This document shows, one piece after another, positions 34,007 to 43,952 of a stretch of 64,000 nucleotides of DNA (position 1 is the stretch's first letter; each line of letters opens with the position of its first letter). Source of the DNA: Flavisolibacter tropicus (GTDB lineage Bacteria > Bacteroidota > Bacteroidia > Chitinophagales > Chitinophagaceae). Made by a program: the position numbers and the translations under genes. The stretch is taken from assembly GCF_001644645.1 (NCBI RefSeq), contig NZ_CP011390.1, positions 4,584,001 to 4,648,000 of the forward strand, in the 5' to 3' direction. Under the pieces are notes generated by a model that was given only the letters and a program-made list of their open reading frames with translations, had not been told where the DNA came from and searched no databases.

Positions 34007-35950
34007 ATGAGACAATCAGTAGGTTTTCTATTCATGCTTCTTCTCTCGATTCAGGCATTATCACAGAATACCGAATTAGAAAAGATACTGGCTAAGCCAG
34101 ATGATACTTTAAAAGTAAGGGAGTTGCTAAACCTTGGCCGGAAGATAAGAAGTAACAGTTATGAGGACGCCGGAAAAGTATTTCAGAGAGCATTAGATCT
34201 TAGTAAGAAGATAGATTATGAGTGGGGTAAGGGTGCGTCCTTTTTAAATTTAGGCGGTGTAATGACATACCTTGGCGATATTGATAACGGCATTAGTTAT
34301 GTGCAAAGGGCATATGATATCTATACCAGACTAAATAATAGTAAGGGTGTTGCAACTTGCCATAGTAGCTTGGGTGGAATGTATGCTACTAAGGGGAAGT
34401 TTGATAGTGCGATAATACATTTAATGTCGGCCTTGCAATTAATGGGCGACATTAAGCCGGGGCATGAGCATAAACAGTTATATCATAATATCGGTACACT
34501 TTATAATAGTTTAAAGGATTATTCTAATGCAATTACTTATCATGAAAAAGCCTTAGCTGTCTCTACCAGCCTTCAGGATACAACTTATATAGTGATCAGT
34601 CTGGGTAGTTTGCAAATGGCATATCGTAATATGGGTAATAATGAAAAATCGTATGATTACGCATTGCGGGCATTGCAATTAGCTAAGCAAAAGAATGATA
34701 GTAAGTCGCTTTATAATGCTTATCAGTCTTATGCAGAAATGTGTATTAAGCTGGATAAACATGACGAGGCCATTAATGCAGGCAAAAAGGCTTTGCATTA
34801 TGCCTTATCCTTAAAAGACGTGGTATATCAAATTTTAGTATCAACAACGCTTGCTGAAGCTTATGAAAAGTTGGGGCAGCTTGAGAAGGCTGCAGATATA
34901 TTGGAACATGCAAAAGCGATAGGTGAAAAGGCAGGATTAAAGTCGCATTTACGTAATGTTTATGCCGGATTAGCCAATATAAACAATAAGCTGGGTAATT
35001 ATAAGACAGCGCTTGATGAATATGAGAAGTTTAATGCAACAAAGGATTCATTAGGCAATGAGAAAAATAAAAAGACAATTGCTGAGTTGGAAATTAAATA
35101 CCAAACAGCACAAAAAGAAAGGATTCTTTCTCTGCAGCATCTTCAGATTAGTCAAAAGGAAGTACAATTACAACGGTCAAGGCAGGTTACTATCTACAGC
35201 ATTGCAGCTACGCTGGTTGCTATGTTAGGTGCTGCCTTGGTGTATTTGCATTACAGAAACAAGCAACGTTTACATCAGCAGCAACTGCAGGCGATTCAGC
35301 GAGAAAAAGAGCTGCAGTTATTGCAGGCAGTTATAGAGGGGGAGGAGAAAGAACGTGGTCGTATTGCCAAAGACCTTCACGACGAGGTGGCCGGAATGTT
35401 GGCGGCGGCTAAAATGCACTTCAGCAGTTTAAGCATTCAGAACGCGCACTTGTCGGAAGCCAAAGAATACAACCAGGGTATAGAGCTGCTAAATGAAGTT
35501 ACGATCCAAGTGCGTAAAACTTCACACAACCTAATGCCTGAAGTGCTGATTAAGTATGGCTTAGAAACTGCTTTGGCCAAGTATTGTGCTAATATCAGCA
35601 ACGACCAAGTTCTGGTAGTGAGGTATAATTGCTGTGGCGAGGTAAAGCGATATGATTCAAGCTTTGAGTTGGCTCTATACCGTATAGTACAAGAGTTGTT
35701 AAATAATGTTATTAAACATTCCCGGGCAAAAGAAGCGTATGTCCAATTGAGCGCTTTTGACGACAGGCTTTGTATTATGATAGAAGACAATGGTGTTGGA
35801 TTAAAAGGAAATGTAAAGAATGAAGGAATGGGATTGCAGAGTCTAGAAACCCGTGTTAAGGCTATGAATGGACGTTTTGAAATTCAAACGGCTAGTAGTA
35901 CAGGGCTAAGCGCTTTTCTGGAATTTAATATCGAGGGGTTGGAAAAGTAA
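34007..35950 (+). CDS. TPR-containing NarL-type sensor histidine kinase, second paralogue
   Basis: The product is 647 aa with the same architecture as its neighbours. Signal peptide, TPR array about 40-350 (YLGDIDNGISYVQRAYDIYT, LAEAYEKLGQLEKAADILEH), coiled coil, transmembrane helix YSIAATLVAMLGAALVYL, and HisKA_3 with KDLHDEVAGMLAAAKMHFSS. The HATPase domain has ELLNNVIKHSRAKEA and GMGLQSLETRVKAM. The residue after LHD is Glu instead of Gly, but the catalytic His is present. It lies 28 bp after the first kinase and 40 bp before the third. The juxtamembrane segment is nearly identical to that of the third kinase. Confidence 0.92.
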   Translation: MRQSVGFLFMLLLSIQALSQNTELEKILAKPDDTLKVRELLNLGRKIRSNSYEDAGKVFQRALDLSKKIDYEWGKGASFLNLGGVMTYLGDIDNGISYVQRAYDIYTRLNNSKGVATCHSSLGGMYATKGKFDSAIIHLMSALQLMGDIKPGHEHKQLYHNIGTLYNSLKDYSNAITYHEKALAVSTSLQDTTYIVISLGSLQMAYRNMGNNEKSYDYALRALQLAKQKNDSKSLYNAYQSYAEMCIKLDKHDEAINAGKKALHYALSLKDVVYQILVSTTLAEAYEKLGQLEKAADILEHAKAIGEKAGLKSHLRNVYAGLANINNKLGNYKTALDEYEKFNATKDSLGNEKNKKTIAELEIKYQTAQKERILSLQHLQISQKEVQLQRSRQVTIYSIAATLVAMLGAALVYLHYRNKQRLHQQQLQAIQREKELQLLQAVIEGEEKERGRIAKDLHDEVAGMLAAAKMHFSSLSIQNAHLSEAKEYNQGIELLNEVTIQVRKTSHNLMPEVLIKYGLETALAKYCANISNDQVLVVRYNCCGEVKRYDSSFELALYRIVQELLNNVIKHSRAKEAYVQLSAFDDRLCIMIEDNGVGLKGNVKNEGMGLQSLETRVKAMNGRFEIQTASSTGLSAFLEFNIEGLEK

Positions 35951-35990
35951 CCTCATTGGTCATTTGTATTAATATTATAAGACACCTTAC

Positions 35991-37943
35991 ATGAAGTTTA
36001 AGTTTATCTGTTTTTGGATCTGTTTAAACTTTTTTAGCAGCTCGACTTTTTGCCAGGATACTGCCTGGCAAAGTATTCAAGCGGCAAATGATGATTCCGC
36101 CAAAGTAATTCGGTTGGCTGACTATGCTTATTCCTTATCATTAAAAGATGAAGAAAGAGCTTTAAAAATCTATGATGATTTAATGCGATTGAGTAAGAAG
36201 TTGAATTATCCTTACTGGATCGGCATGACTTGGTTCAATATTGCTTGTATAGATGCCAATCGGGCAAATGATAAAAAAGCAATCGATCATTTTCAGCTGG
36301 CACTTCATTACTTGAACCAAACCAATAGGATAGATCAAATTGCTTCCTGCTATCTGAATATTGGATCAATGGCGGAAAGGTTAGGTAATGTTGATTTAAA
36401 ACTAAGCAGTCTGAATCAAGCTATACACCTGCTAGAGGGATCTAAGTATAGGAAATTACTGAACCATGCCTATAATAACATGGGTGCAATGTTGTTTAAT
36501 CAAAATCAGTATACTAAAGGGTTCTCTTATTTCGAGAAGGCAATGTCGGCTGCTAAGGAAATTAAAGACACAAATGCTTTAGTTACAGCTTTTTTTGGAA
36601 TGAGTAATTGTTCCGGTAGTGCCAAAAAATATGTAGAAGCAGAGAGATACAGTAAGGAATCGCTCCGGATAGCAACATTGTCTGGAAATAACCATCACTT
36701 GTGTGTGGCCAATACCAGCTTTTCAGAATTGTATTTGAAATGGAAGAAAGCCCCGCCTGCTATACAGTATTCAAAAGAGATTATACGATATGCAAAGGCT
36801 GATAATGATGTACAATATGAATTAATTGGACTAATGAATTTGGGGCAGGCTTATAGTCTGGCTAATGAAACATCAAAGGCGATCTATTATCTAAACAGTG
36901 CGTTGGAGTTAGGTAAAGAAAAGGAAGTTGTTATTCAGCTAGATGATGTTTATAAGTCGTTATCTGATGCATATGCTCAACAAGGTGATTATGAAAAGTC
37001 CCTAGCCAGTTATAAAAAGTATATACTGTATAGGGATAGTTCAATTAACGAAAGAAATAACAAAAACATTTCTGAACTTGAAATCAAATACCAGACTTCA
37101 CAAAAAGAGAAAGCCCTTTCCCAGCAACAATTACAAATAAGTAAGAAAGAAGTGCAATTACAGCAATCCAAGCAGGTTACAACCTATAGTATTGCGGCAA
37201 CACTGATAGCTATGTTAGGCGTTTCTTTGGTGTATTTGCATTACAGAAACAATCGGCGTTTACATAAACAACAACTCCAATCTATTCAACAGGAAAAAGA
37301 ACTGCAACTTTTGCAAGCCGCTATGGAAGGTGAGGAGAAAGAACGTAGTCGCATAGCTAAAGATCTGCACGACGGAGTAGCAGGTATGCTGGCAGCGGCT
37401 AAGATGCAATTAAGTAGCTTGTCTTTAAAGAACAGTACATTGGCAGAAACAAAGGAGTTTTCTCAAGCTGTAAAGCTATTAGATGATTCTTGCCACGAAG
37501 TACGTATCACTTCACACAACCTGATGCCGGAAATATTAATGCAATACGGTTTGGATGAAGCCATACGCCGTTTTTGTAACAATATCTCAAATGACCATGT
37601 ATTGCAAGTGCAATATGCTAGCTATGGCGAGATAGGCCGGTTTGTTATCAGCTTTGAGCTAACAGTGTATCGTATCGTTCAGGAGTTACTGAATAATATT
37701 GTTAAGCATTCTAAAGCTACAACAGCATCTGTACAACTAAGTTTGCAGAATGATTTTTTATCAATAACCATAGAAGATAATGGAGTAGGCTTTGATAAAA
37801 ATGGTACACATCAAAATGGAACAGGCTTGAATAGTCTGAAGCGCCGCTTGCAGGTTATGAATGGCACACTGGAAATTGATGCTCAACAAGAACAAGGTGT
37901 TACTGCATTTATTGGAATAGAAATCAATAATTATAAATTATAA
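35991..37943 (+). CDS. TPR-containing NarL-type sensor histidine kinase, third paralogue
   Basis: The product is 650 aa. Signal peptide ending SSSTFC, TPR-like array about 45-345, coiled coil (QTSQKEKALSQQQLQISKKE), transmembrane helix YSIAATLIAMLGVSLVYL, and HisKA_3 with RSRIAKDLHDGVAGMLAAAK. HATPase_c shows ELLNNIVKHSKATTA, ITIEDNGVGFDKN and GTGLNSLKRRLQVM. It is only 3 bp from the regulator gene that follows, so it is the most likely direct partner. Confidence 0.93.
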   Translation: MKFKFICFWICLNFFSSSTFCQDTAWQSIQAANDDSAKVIRLADYAYSLSLKDEERALKIYDDLMRLSKKLNYPYWIGMTWFNIACIDANRANDKKAIDHFQLALHYLNQTNRIDQIASCYLNIGSMAERLGNVDLKLSSLNQAIHLLEGSKYRKLLNHAYNNMGAMLFNQNQYTKGFSYFEKAMSAAKEIKDTNALVTAFFGMSNCSGSAKKYVEAERYSKESLRIATLSGNNHHLCVANTSFSELYLKWKKAPPAIQYSKEIIRYAKADNDVQYELIGLMNLGQAYSLANETSKAIYYLNSALELGKEKEVVIQLDDVYKSLSDAYAQQGDYEKSLASYKKYILYRDSSINERNNKNISELEIKYQTSQKEKALSQQQLQISKKEVQLQQSKQVTTYSIAATLIAMLGVSLVYLHYRNNRRLHKQQLQSIQQEKELQLLQAAMEGEEKERSRIAKDLHDGVAGMLAAAKMQLSSLSLKNSTLAETKEFSQAVKLLDDSCHEVRITSHNLMPEILMQYGLDEAIRRFCNNISNDHVLQVQYASYGEIGRFVISFELTVYRIVQELLNNIVKHSKATTASVQLSLQNDFLSITIEDNGVGFDKNGTHQNGTGLNSLKRRLQVMNGTLEIDAQQEQGVTAFIGIEINNYKL

Positions 37944-37946
37944 GCC

Positions 37947-38588
37947 ATGCAAAAGATACGGATAGGGATTGTGGACGACCATCAGGTTGTGATTAATGGA
38001 TTGACCACTATGCTTTCCAACTTTGATACGTTAGAAGTTGTTTATACTTCAACACAAAGTACGGATGTATTAAAACAACTCGAAGAGATAGAAATAGATG
38101 TATTGTTGCTGGATATACAGATGCCTCAGCTGGATGGAATAGAGCTGACCAAATTGATCACTAAGAATTTCCCTGCTATTAAAACCATGGTGTTTAGCAG
38201 CTTTGAGAATTCGCATTATGTAAAGCAAGCTATACGAAATGGAGCTGCAGGTTATTTGCTTAAAAATGCAGATCACCAAACCATTTCAGAAGCTATTGCT
38301 CAAGTAATGAAGGGTGAAACCTATATAGATAGAGTGGTAGAGAAAATGATGGTTAAGGAAAGTATTACAGGGCACAAGCAGTCTTCCTTTGAAGCGGTGT
38401 TAACCAGTCGCGAGGGTGAGATATTAAAACTGATTGCAGAGGAGTACACGAATCAGCAGATTGCAGATAAGCTATTTGTAAGCTTACGCACTGTAGAAGC
38501 GCATCGTTTTAATCTTACGCAAAAGCTGGGAATTAAAAACATTGCAGGCTTAACGAAGGAAGCCCAACGCAGAGGGCTTTTAGAATAG
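37947..38588 (+). CDS. NarL/LuxR-family response regulator
   Basis: The product is 213 aa. Receiver domain 1-120: IGIVDDHQVVINGL, acceptor Asp in VLLLDIQMPQLDG, Ser in VFSSFENSHYV and Lys in YLLKNADHQTIS. C-terminal LuxR helix-turn-helix 145-210: LTSREGEILKLIAEEYTNQQ, then IADKLFVSLRTVEAHR. It is the only DNA-binding output gene in the cluster and ends the four-gene operon, so up to three kinases may feed it. A strong terminator follows. Confidence 0.95.
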   Translation: MQKIRIGIVDDHQVVINGLTTMLSNFDTLEVVYTSTQSTDVLKQLEEIEIDVLLLDIQMPQLDGIELTKLITKNFPAIKTMVFSSFENSHYVKQAIRNGAAGYLLKNADHQTISEAIAQVMKGETYIDRVVEKMMVKESITGHKQSSFEAVLTSREGEILKLIAEEYTNQQIADKLFVSLRTVEAHRFNLTQKLGIKNIAGLTKEAQRRGLLE

Positions 38589-38644
38589 TTTCAATAAAGA
38601 AAGAAGCTGTCACATTTACGTGACAGCTTCGTTCTTTATTGAAA
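38589..38644. terminator. Long bidirectional hairpin terminator
   Basis: tttcaataaagaa with gaagctgtcac pairs with gtgacagcttc and ttctttattgaaa across loop atttac, about 25 paired bases. It lies between convergent genes. Confidence 0.85.
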
Positions 38645-38667
38645 TCGGTTACTGTTCTACAACTCAC

Positions 38668-39870
38668 TTAGTATCCGCTGGTGCCACTTGAGCTGCTTTT
38701 ATTCTTCTTGTTCTTTTTGGTTTTCTTGCTTGTGTTCATGTTGTTGTTCATATCTGTGCTAGTAGTCGAGTTAACATTGCCAGATTCATTTTGAATCTGT
38801 GTACTATTAGTATTCATATTGTTTGTTGGATTTACACCACTTGAGCTAGATGTAGTATCTACTATTGTTCCAGATGAAGTATCAGGTTTAATAGAAGAAG
38901 TAGTATCTACAGTGGCTCTTGATGTCGTATCTGTAATAATAGGAGCAGCTGCACTTGTATCCATTCTGGCTGAACTATCTGTATTCATGTTCATATTAGC
39001 TGCGCTATCCTTCGCTGGATAAGCATTGGTGCTAACATTGGTACTAACGCCTGTAGTGCCGGAACCATAATAAGCGCTATAGGTTGGAGGATTTGTCGTC
39101 ATATTGACATTGGTCGTTGTAAGATTCTGATCCATGTTATTATTCATGTTCATATTGCTTTGCATAGGAGAGGCCATGGTAGTGCCATAACTTAAATCGG
39201 GTGTACCATCGGCGTTCATGCGCTGCGCACGCAATAGGCCATTATCAATAATGCGTACCAGGTAAAGATCTATTGTGCGTGGCATAGCTGCTCTACCCGT
39301 TGTATCTACACCCCAATAAGTGTGGGTCATAGTCATACTAGAGTCGCCTGTTGTGTTAGCCATAGCTGATGAGTCTGTTCCTGTTACACCAACGTTATTT
39401 GGAGGATTTGCAACGGCTGCAGCCATCATGCTATCCATAGCCGCAAGCTGAGGGTTAGGCAGTTTTACTAAAGAAATATCATACACATTGCCACCATATA
39501 GATCCATGGCTTTGCTTACTATTTCTGATGGAACGCTGCTTTGTAATACAGGTAGTGATACCATATAGCTTTCGCCCCTGGGTGAATAGTTAACGTTCAT
39601 CCATTGTCCATTTTGCATGTAAGAGGCGCGCCAAAAGCCGTTGTAGGTAGGTTGCCATTGTGCGTTAGTAGCACCGGGGTATTGAGCTTGGAAGTTTTTT
39701 TGAATCGTGGGTGGCATATTAGCATATGCGTTATAATTACCAGTACTGGTTTGGTTTCCAGATACGTTGTGTGCACTGTCCATTCTGTTGTTATTCATAT
39801 TGGTAGTATCCTGTGCACATATTGCCGCACTACTTCCTGCTAATATCATTGCAAGAATTGTCTTTTTCAT
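38668..39870 (-). CDS. Secreted low-complexity Asn/Thr/Met-rich protein with PepSY-like N-terminal domain
   Basis: The product is 400 aa. Signal peptide MKKTILAMILAGSSAAICA. Residues 50-150 resemble the PepSY-like/DUF2874 fold of Bacteroidota (IQKNFQAQYPGATNAQWQPT, then GFWRASYMQNGQWMNVNYSP, then ISLVKLPN). From ~230 the protein is low complexity with many NMN/DTSS repeats (TNMNMN, DTTSRATVDTTSSIKPDTS) and ends in a Lys-rich patch (SKKTKKNKKNKSSSSG). It is probably exported; the tail may be disordered or surface-exposed. The N-terminal family suggests a small-molecule or protease-inhibitor-like binding role, which is speculative. Confidence 0.75.
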   Translation of the reverse strand: MKKTILAMILAGSSAAICAQDTTNMNNNRMDSAHNVSGNQTSTGNYNAYANMPPTIQKNFQAQYPGATNAQWQPTYNGFWRASYMQNGQWMNVNYSPRGESYMVSLPVLQSSVPSEIVSKAMDLYGGNVYDISLVKLPNPQLAAMDSMMAAAVANPPNNVGVTGTDSSAMANTTGDSSMTMTHTYWGVDTTGRAAMPRTIDLYLVRIIDNGLLRAQRMNADGTPDLSYGTTMASPMQSNMNMNNNMDQNLTTTNVNMTTNPPTYSAYYGSGTTGVSTNVSTNAYPAKDSAANMNMNTDSSARMDTSAAAPIITDTTSRATVDTTSSIKPDTSSGTIVDTTSSSSGVNPTNNMNTNSTQIQNESGNVNSTTSTDMNNNMNTSKKTKKNKKNKSSSSGTSGY

Positions 39871-40584
39871 AACTCTCTATTTTGGTTTTGATTTTTGATA
39901 ACATCCTTGTTATATCAAGGATAGTGCCCGGTAAAACTGAACAATGAAAAAAAGACCGCGTATTCTTTTGGATGAATAGGATTGACAGGATTGAAGTTTG
40001 GTAGTTGAAGAGTGAAGGTGTATGTCAGCTAACGCAGCTGTGCATTTGCAACTCATTGGATTTTAAATAAAATAGGTTCGTATTTAAAAACTTGAATAGT
40101 TGAAACAGAGTGTAAATGTTGAGGTAAAGTGTTTTCTAAGTTATTATTAATTGCATAGCTGCTACACTTACATGCTCTTATATTTTTCTAACTCTACACT
40201 TGATCTGTGTCGGTAATAGTACTATAGGCATCGGTACGGTTAAGTACATTTTTTATCCCCAGAGGTTGGGCTTCCTGAGCTTTACACTCATTAAATTCAG
40301 ATTGTTTACGGCCTTGCACATGACCTTCATTATTCGACAGGAAAAGACAGCTATTTTTTAAAAGGAGTGCGTTAATAGAGTTGTGCAGAGTAAGGCGGTG
40401 TGCCTACAGAGAAGGTAATTGTGCAATTTTTTATAAAATTGATTCTTATCTATTGTACGGATGAGATGGAAGTATTAACTTCAATACAACTCCTTTATTC
40501 AATGGAATGACCTTGGTCCAATCGTCTTATTGAATAATCCAAGACGTACACGTGAACATTTTACCACCACCACAAGCCACTAAA
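39871..40584. other. 714-bp intergenic region
   Basis: Divergent promoters are expected here. A hairpin atccttg / caaggat (39905-39923) lies in the leader of the leftward gene. A ggatgaataggattgacagg phrase (39971-39990) belongs to the family at 10753-10772. The remainder shows no gene or RNA motif that I recognise. Confidence 0.4.
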
Positions 40585-40782
40585 ATGAACACTGCAAAAC
40601 TTGATCTGCACGCGGACTCCGCTTCCGGCAATTTGAAATTGAAAGAAATTTTAAAGCGCCACAACATGCCCTACGAAGAGCGTAGGGAAGGAAATGCAAC
40701 TATTATTGGTATAAAGGCCAGGGCCTTTACACAAAAAGCAGCACAACTATTTACCCGCCCTTGTGCTGATACAGCCGGTTAA
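40585..40782 (+). CDS. Small basic protein of unknown function
   Basis: About 65 aa from ATG 40585 (a frame upstream to 40552 is also open). A helical, charged middle (NLKLKEILKRHNMPYEERRE) precedes GNATIIGIKARAF. No domain is recognised, and coding status rests on composition and the lack of competitors. Confidence 0.5.
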   Translation: MNTAKLDLHADSASGNLKLKEILKRHNMPYEERREGNATIIGIKARAFTQKAAQLFTRPCADTAG

Positions 40783-40807
40783 TAGTTTAAGCTGCATAAT
40801 TTAGTGT

Positions 40808-42817
40808 TTACCGTATAAGAACAAAGGTTCCTTTATTCTGTACCTTTTGTTTGGTATCGCGGTTGACATAGCTAAGTGTCCATATATAAACCGATGCCGG
40901 TTGTAGCTTCCCATTCAGTTTTCCGTCCCACCCGTTTTTCCAATTTTGTGTTTTGTAAACCAACTGGCCCCAACGGTTGTAAACAGCAAATTCTACCTGT
41001 TCAGCCTTTATTGCATTTAATGGGCCGATCGTTTCATTTTTTCCATCACCATTAGGTGTAAAGGCATTTGGTACAGCTATATAGCAGCTTGTATAAATCT
41101 TTATGGGCTTTTGGACTGACTGTTGACAACCCCAAAGATCGGTGATGGTGTAATTCACATTGTAAACAGTTTCCCGACCCGGTATAGCATAGGTATGTTT
41201 GGGGTTTTCGGTAGTTGCCTGATTACCATCGTCAAAGTTCCAGTTATAGGTAAGCTGATGGCCAATAGATTGACTGGTGAACTGAATGGGTTCGTTAGGA
41301 CAATTCTCATCGATCACAGTGAAGTCGGCTTTTAGTGCATTTAACAGCTGGATCTTTTGTGTGGTTGTGTCATTACAAACTCCGTTACTAACAACTAATT
41401 GTACCTGCTTTTCGTTAAAGATGGTATAGTTAGCCTGCGTGTTTTGGCTATTGCTTTCCTGGCCTTCGTCCAATTTCCATTCCCAATAATTCACACCGTC
41501 TTTTCCATGGTGAGAGTAAGATACCTTGTCTTCCGTACATCCATAATTAATGATGTAGGTGAAATCAGCATTGACAGTATCCGTTACAGAAAAGGGTAAA
41601 GAGCCTGGTAGCGTTTCCACCAAACATTCATTGATAACGGAGTTGCCATCAGAACCTTTACGCAAATTGAGCTGGAAGTTGCCAGCTGCTTGCAGTGGGG
41701 TAGCAAGTGTAACAACGATCTCTTTGGTTAAACCATTCGTACAGGTTCCGCCAGTAGCGCCAGTTACCGTGACTGGATAAGGGCCGGTTATAAAAAAGTC
41801 GCTTCCATTTGACGCTATGCTGGAGCATAACATTTCTCTTTTAAAGGAGACTTTTATTTGTTTGGGCGCACAGGCCAATGCCCCAAGCTGGTCCATTGGC
41901 GTTGGCGTTTTTGGAATAATGGTTACAGGTTGAACGTCTCCTTCTGGTACGGGATTGCCACAGTTGTCTAACAAGGTATTATTGTCTGTACCTTTTTTAG
42001 CGCTTACGGTATACACTCCAGGAGCTAGAGGAGCTGATAATTGCAATTGAATGGAATCAGTATCAAACTGCTGGCTGCAACCAATGCCAGTAGCCTTGGT
42101 GACAGTAATACCTGGAATGTTTAATATAAAGTCGGAGCCGTCTGCTGCAATACTATTACAACGGATGGGTTTGTTCAGTTTTACCCGGATTACATCTCCG
42201 TCGCAGTTGGCGTCAAGAGCTTTCAGTTTTGGGATATTAGGGTCGGTAATAACTGCTGTACCGCCTCCAAAAGAAAGGCTATAGCCGCTTTGGGTATTAT
42301 CGAAATGGCTAATCAATAACAGGTAAACGTGATCTTTTTTTAGCTGTGGCTTTTTTGTGAAAGTAGGCTTGTTTGCTGCTGGATCAGAACCACATTGGAT
42401 ATAACTAACACCTGCATCTGATGCACCCGTATTACCTGGTGTGCCAGCCCAGTTGGCTATTACCAACAGCGAGGCATCTCTAAAAACATCATTAGGGTCA
42501 CGGTTGGTAATGTCAAATAGCTGCCAATCGTAGTCGTCGCCCGGATTACTTGGAACAATCAAAAAGCCTAAGTCGCCATCCTGGTAACAGGTAAACTTGT
42601 ACCAGAAAGGGTTTTTAGCGGGAAGAAAATCACACTCGCCTGGCTTCACCGGCACATTCGCATTTGTACAAAGCGGAACAGTGTTTTGTACAAAAGTGGT
42701 AGTTCCACAAACAGGAAAAGCTGTAGATGGATTTTGTCCAATAGTAGTACAGTTCTGAGCTGAAGATGAAAAACAGATCAGAAAGAATATAAAAAATAAA
42801 AAGGGCAGTCTGGTCAT
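40808..42817 (-). CDS. T9SS type B sorted surface protein with PKD domain (gliding-motility C-terminal domain)
   Basis: The product is 669 aa with signal peptide MTRLPFLFFIFFLICFSSSA. After a ~180-residue N-terminal domain come two Ig-like repeats sharing RCNSIAADGSDF / LCSSIASNGSDF motifs (about 200-310 and 315-410). A PKD-like domain follows (ADFTVIDENCPNEPIQFTSQ to PKHTYAIPGRE). The C-terminal ~85 residues are a type B sorting domain: AVPNAFTPNGDGKNET, VYNRWGQLVYKTQNW, GWDGKLNGK, GTFVLIR. The domain directs export through the type IX system and cell-surface attachment. Cysteine pairs in the repeats suggest disulfides. Confidence 0.93.
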   Translation of the reverse strand: MTRLPFLFFIFFLICFSSSAQNCTTIGQNPSTAFPVCGTTTFVQNTVPLCTNANVPVKPGECDFLPAKNPFWYKFTCYQDGDLGFLIVPSNPGDDYDWQLFDITNRDPNDVFRDASLLVIANWAGTPGNTGASDAGVSYIQCGSDPAANKPTFTKKPQLKKDHVYLLLISHFDNTQSGYSLSFGGGTAVITDPNIPKLKALDANCDGDVIRVKLNKPIRCNSIAADGSDFILNIPGITVTKATGIGCSQQFDTDSIQLQLSAPLAPGVYTVSAKKGTDNNTLLDNCGNPVPEGDVQPVTIIPKTPTPMDQLGALACAPKQIKVSFKREMLCSSIASNGSDFFITGPYPVTVTGATGGTCTNGLTKEIVVTLATPLQAAGNFQLNLRKGSDGNSVINECLVETLPGSLPFSVTDTVNADFTYIINYGCTEDKVSYSHHGKDGVNYWEWKLDEGQESNSQNTQANYTIFNEKQVQLVVSNGVCNDTTTQKIQLLNALKADFTVIDENCPNEPIQFTSQSIGHQLTYNWNFDDGNQATTENPKHTYAIPGRETVYNVNYTITDLWGCQQSVQKPIKIYTSCYIAVPNAFTPNGDGKNETIGPLNAIKAEQVEFAVYNRWGQLVYKTQNWKNGWDGKLNGKLQPASVYIWTLSYVNRDTKQKVQNKGTFVLIR

Positions 42818-43047
42818 AATAAAGCAGCCGGAAAGCTATTGGTTATACTGTCAGTGCAAATATCAGAATCGCTGCACGGTAGAGTCCTAATGTAATGCTA
42901 AAACGCGTTCTAACCTAAGGCAAGCCGGATAAATAGTGGAAAACAGGGTGCAAACTACTAAAAGCTTCTTCTTAGTTTTTCATTTCTTTTCTTTTCAGGA
43001 TTTGTTGGAGTAGGAATTCTCTCTATATTCACTTCAAACTATTGACA

Positions 43048-43800
43048 ATGGGATTATTTAAGTCCGGTAATCCGGTTATTTCGGAAAAAGCATTTAATAA
43101 AAGTTTTGCTTTGCAAGGCGAAACAATGACGGTACGTGGTGCCATCAATAAGTTTGGTGTAATGTTTCTTATGCTCTTAGGTGCGGCCTCTTTTACCTGG
43201 AGCTTGTTCTATAAAGGGGTAGATGTAATGCCTTGGATGATGGGCTCTATGATTGGTGGCTTTGTTTTAGCGCTGGTTATCATCTTTAAGAAAGAATGGG
43301 CGCCTTACCTGGCCTTAGGCTATGCGCTTTGTGAAGGCCTGTTTTTGGGAGCTATATCAGCTTTCTTTGATTTTGCTTTTCGTGAAAGCTATCCGGGTAT
43401 CATCATGCAGGCTGTACTGTTGACATTGGGTACCGCAGGTGCTATGTACGCTTTATATGCTTTTCGCATTATACAAGCTACCAATACGTTTAAGAAGATT
43501 GTTATTACAGCTACTATGGGTATTGCCATCTTCTACCTTATTGCTACTGTATTGCGTTTATTTGGTATAGAAATGCCCTACCTGCATGACAATGGTATGA
43601 TTGGTATAGGCATTAGTGTATTTATTGTAGCTATTGCAGCCTTGAACCTTATTTTGGATTTTGATATGATAGAAAAGGGTGCTGCACATGGTGCCCCTAA
43701 GTATTACGAGTGGTATGGTGCCTTTGGCTTGATGGTGACTATCGTATGGCTATACCTGGAAATTTTACGACTATTATCTAAACTGGCCTCCAGAGACTAA
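43048..43800 (+). CDS. Bax inhibitor-1 / YccA family membrane protein
   Basis: The product is 250 aa from ATG 43048 (TTG 43042 is in frame just upstream). Seven hydrophobic helices are present, with the family pattern ALGYALCEGLFLGAISAFFD in the middle and ILDFDMIEKGAAHGAPKYYE, whose acidic residues form the putative pH-sensing pair, near 205. C-terminal EWYGAFGLMVTIVWLYLEIL is also typical. Family members act as calcium-leak channels or stress regulators; the bacterial role is not settled. It is a single gene with a terminator. Confidence 0.92.
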   Translation: MGLFKSGNPVISEKAFNKSFALQGETMTVRGAINKFGVMFLMLLGAASFTWSLFYKGVDVMPWMMGSMIGGFVLALVIIFKKEWAPYLALGYALCEGLFLGAISAFFDFAFRESYPGIIMQAVLLTLGTAGAMYALYAFRIIQATNTFKKIVITATMGIAIFYLIATVLRLFGIEMPYLHDNGMIGIGISVFIVAIAALNLILDFDMIEKGAAHGAPKYYEWYGAFGLMVTIVWLYLEILRLLSKLASRD

Positions 43801-43824
43801 TACTGTATTGTGTTATTCAAACCT

Positions 43825-43850
43825 AAAAGCACCTGGCAACAGGTGCTTTT
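43825..43850 (+). terminator. Intrinsic terminator after the Bax-inhibitor gene
   Basis: Perfect 11-bp stem aaaagcacctg / caggtgctttt with loop gcaa, then tct, 25 bp after the stop. Confidence 0.85.
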
Positions 43851-43952
43851 TCTATTAAGGAGGTTTCACTAATCCTTTTTTAATAGGTTTTGGCTATTCC
43901 CCACTCCATTTACGGCACCATCTTTGAAAAAAATGGGGGTAAAAGTAGTGTT

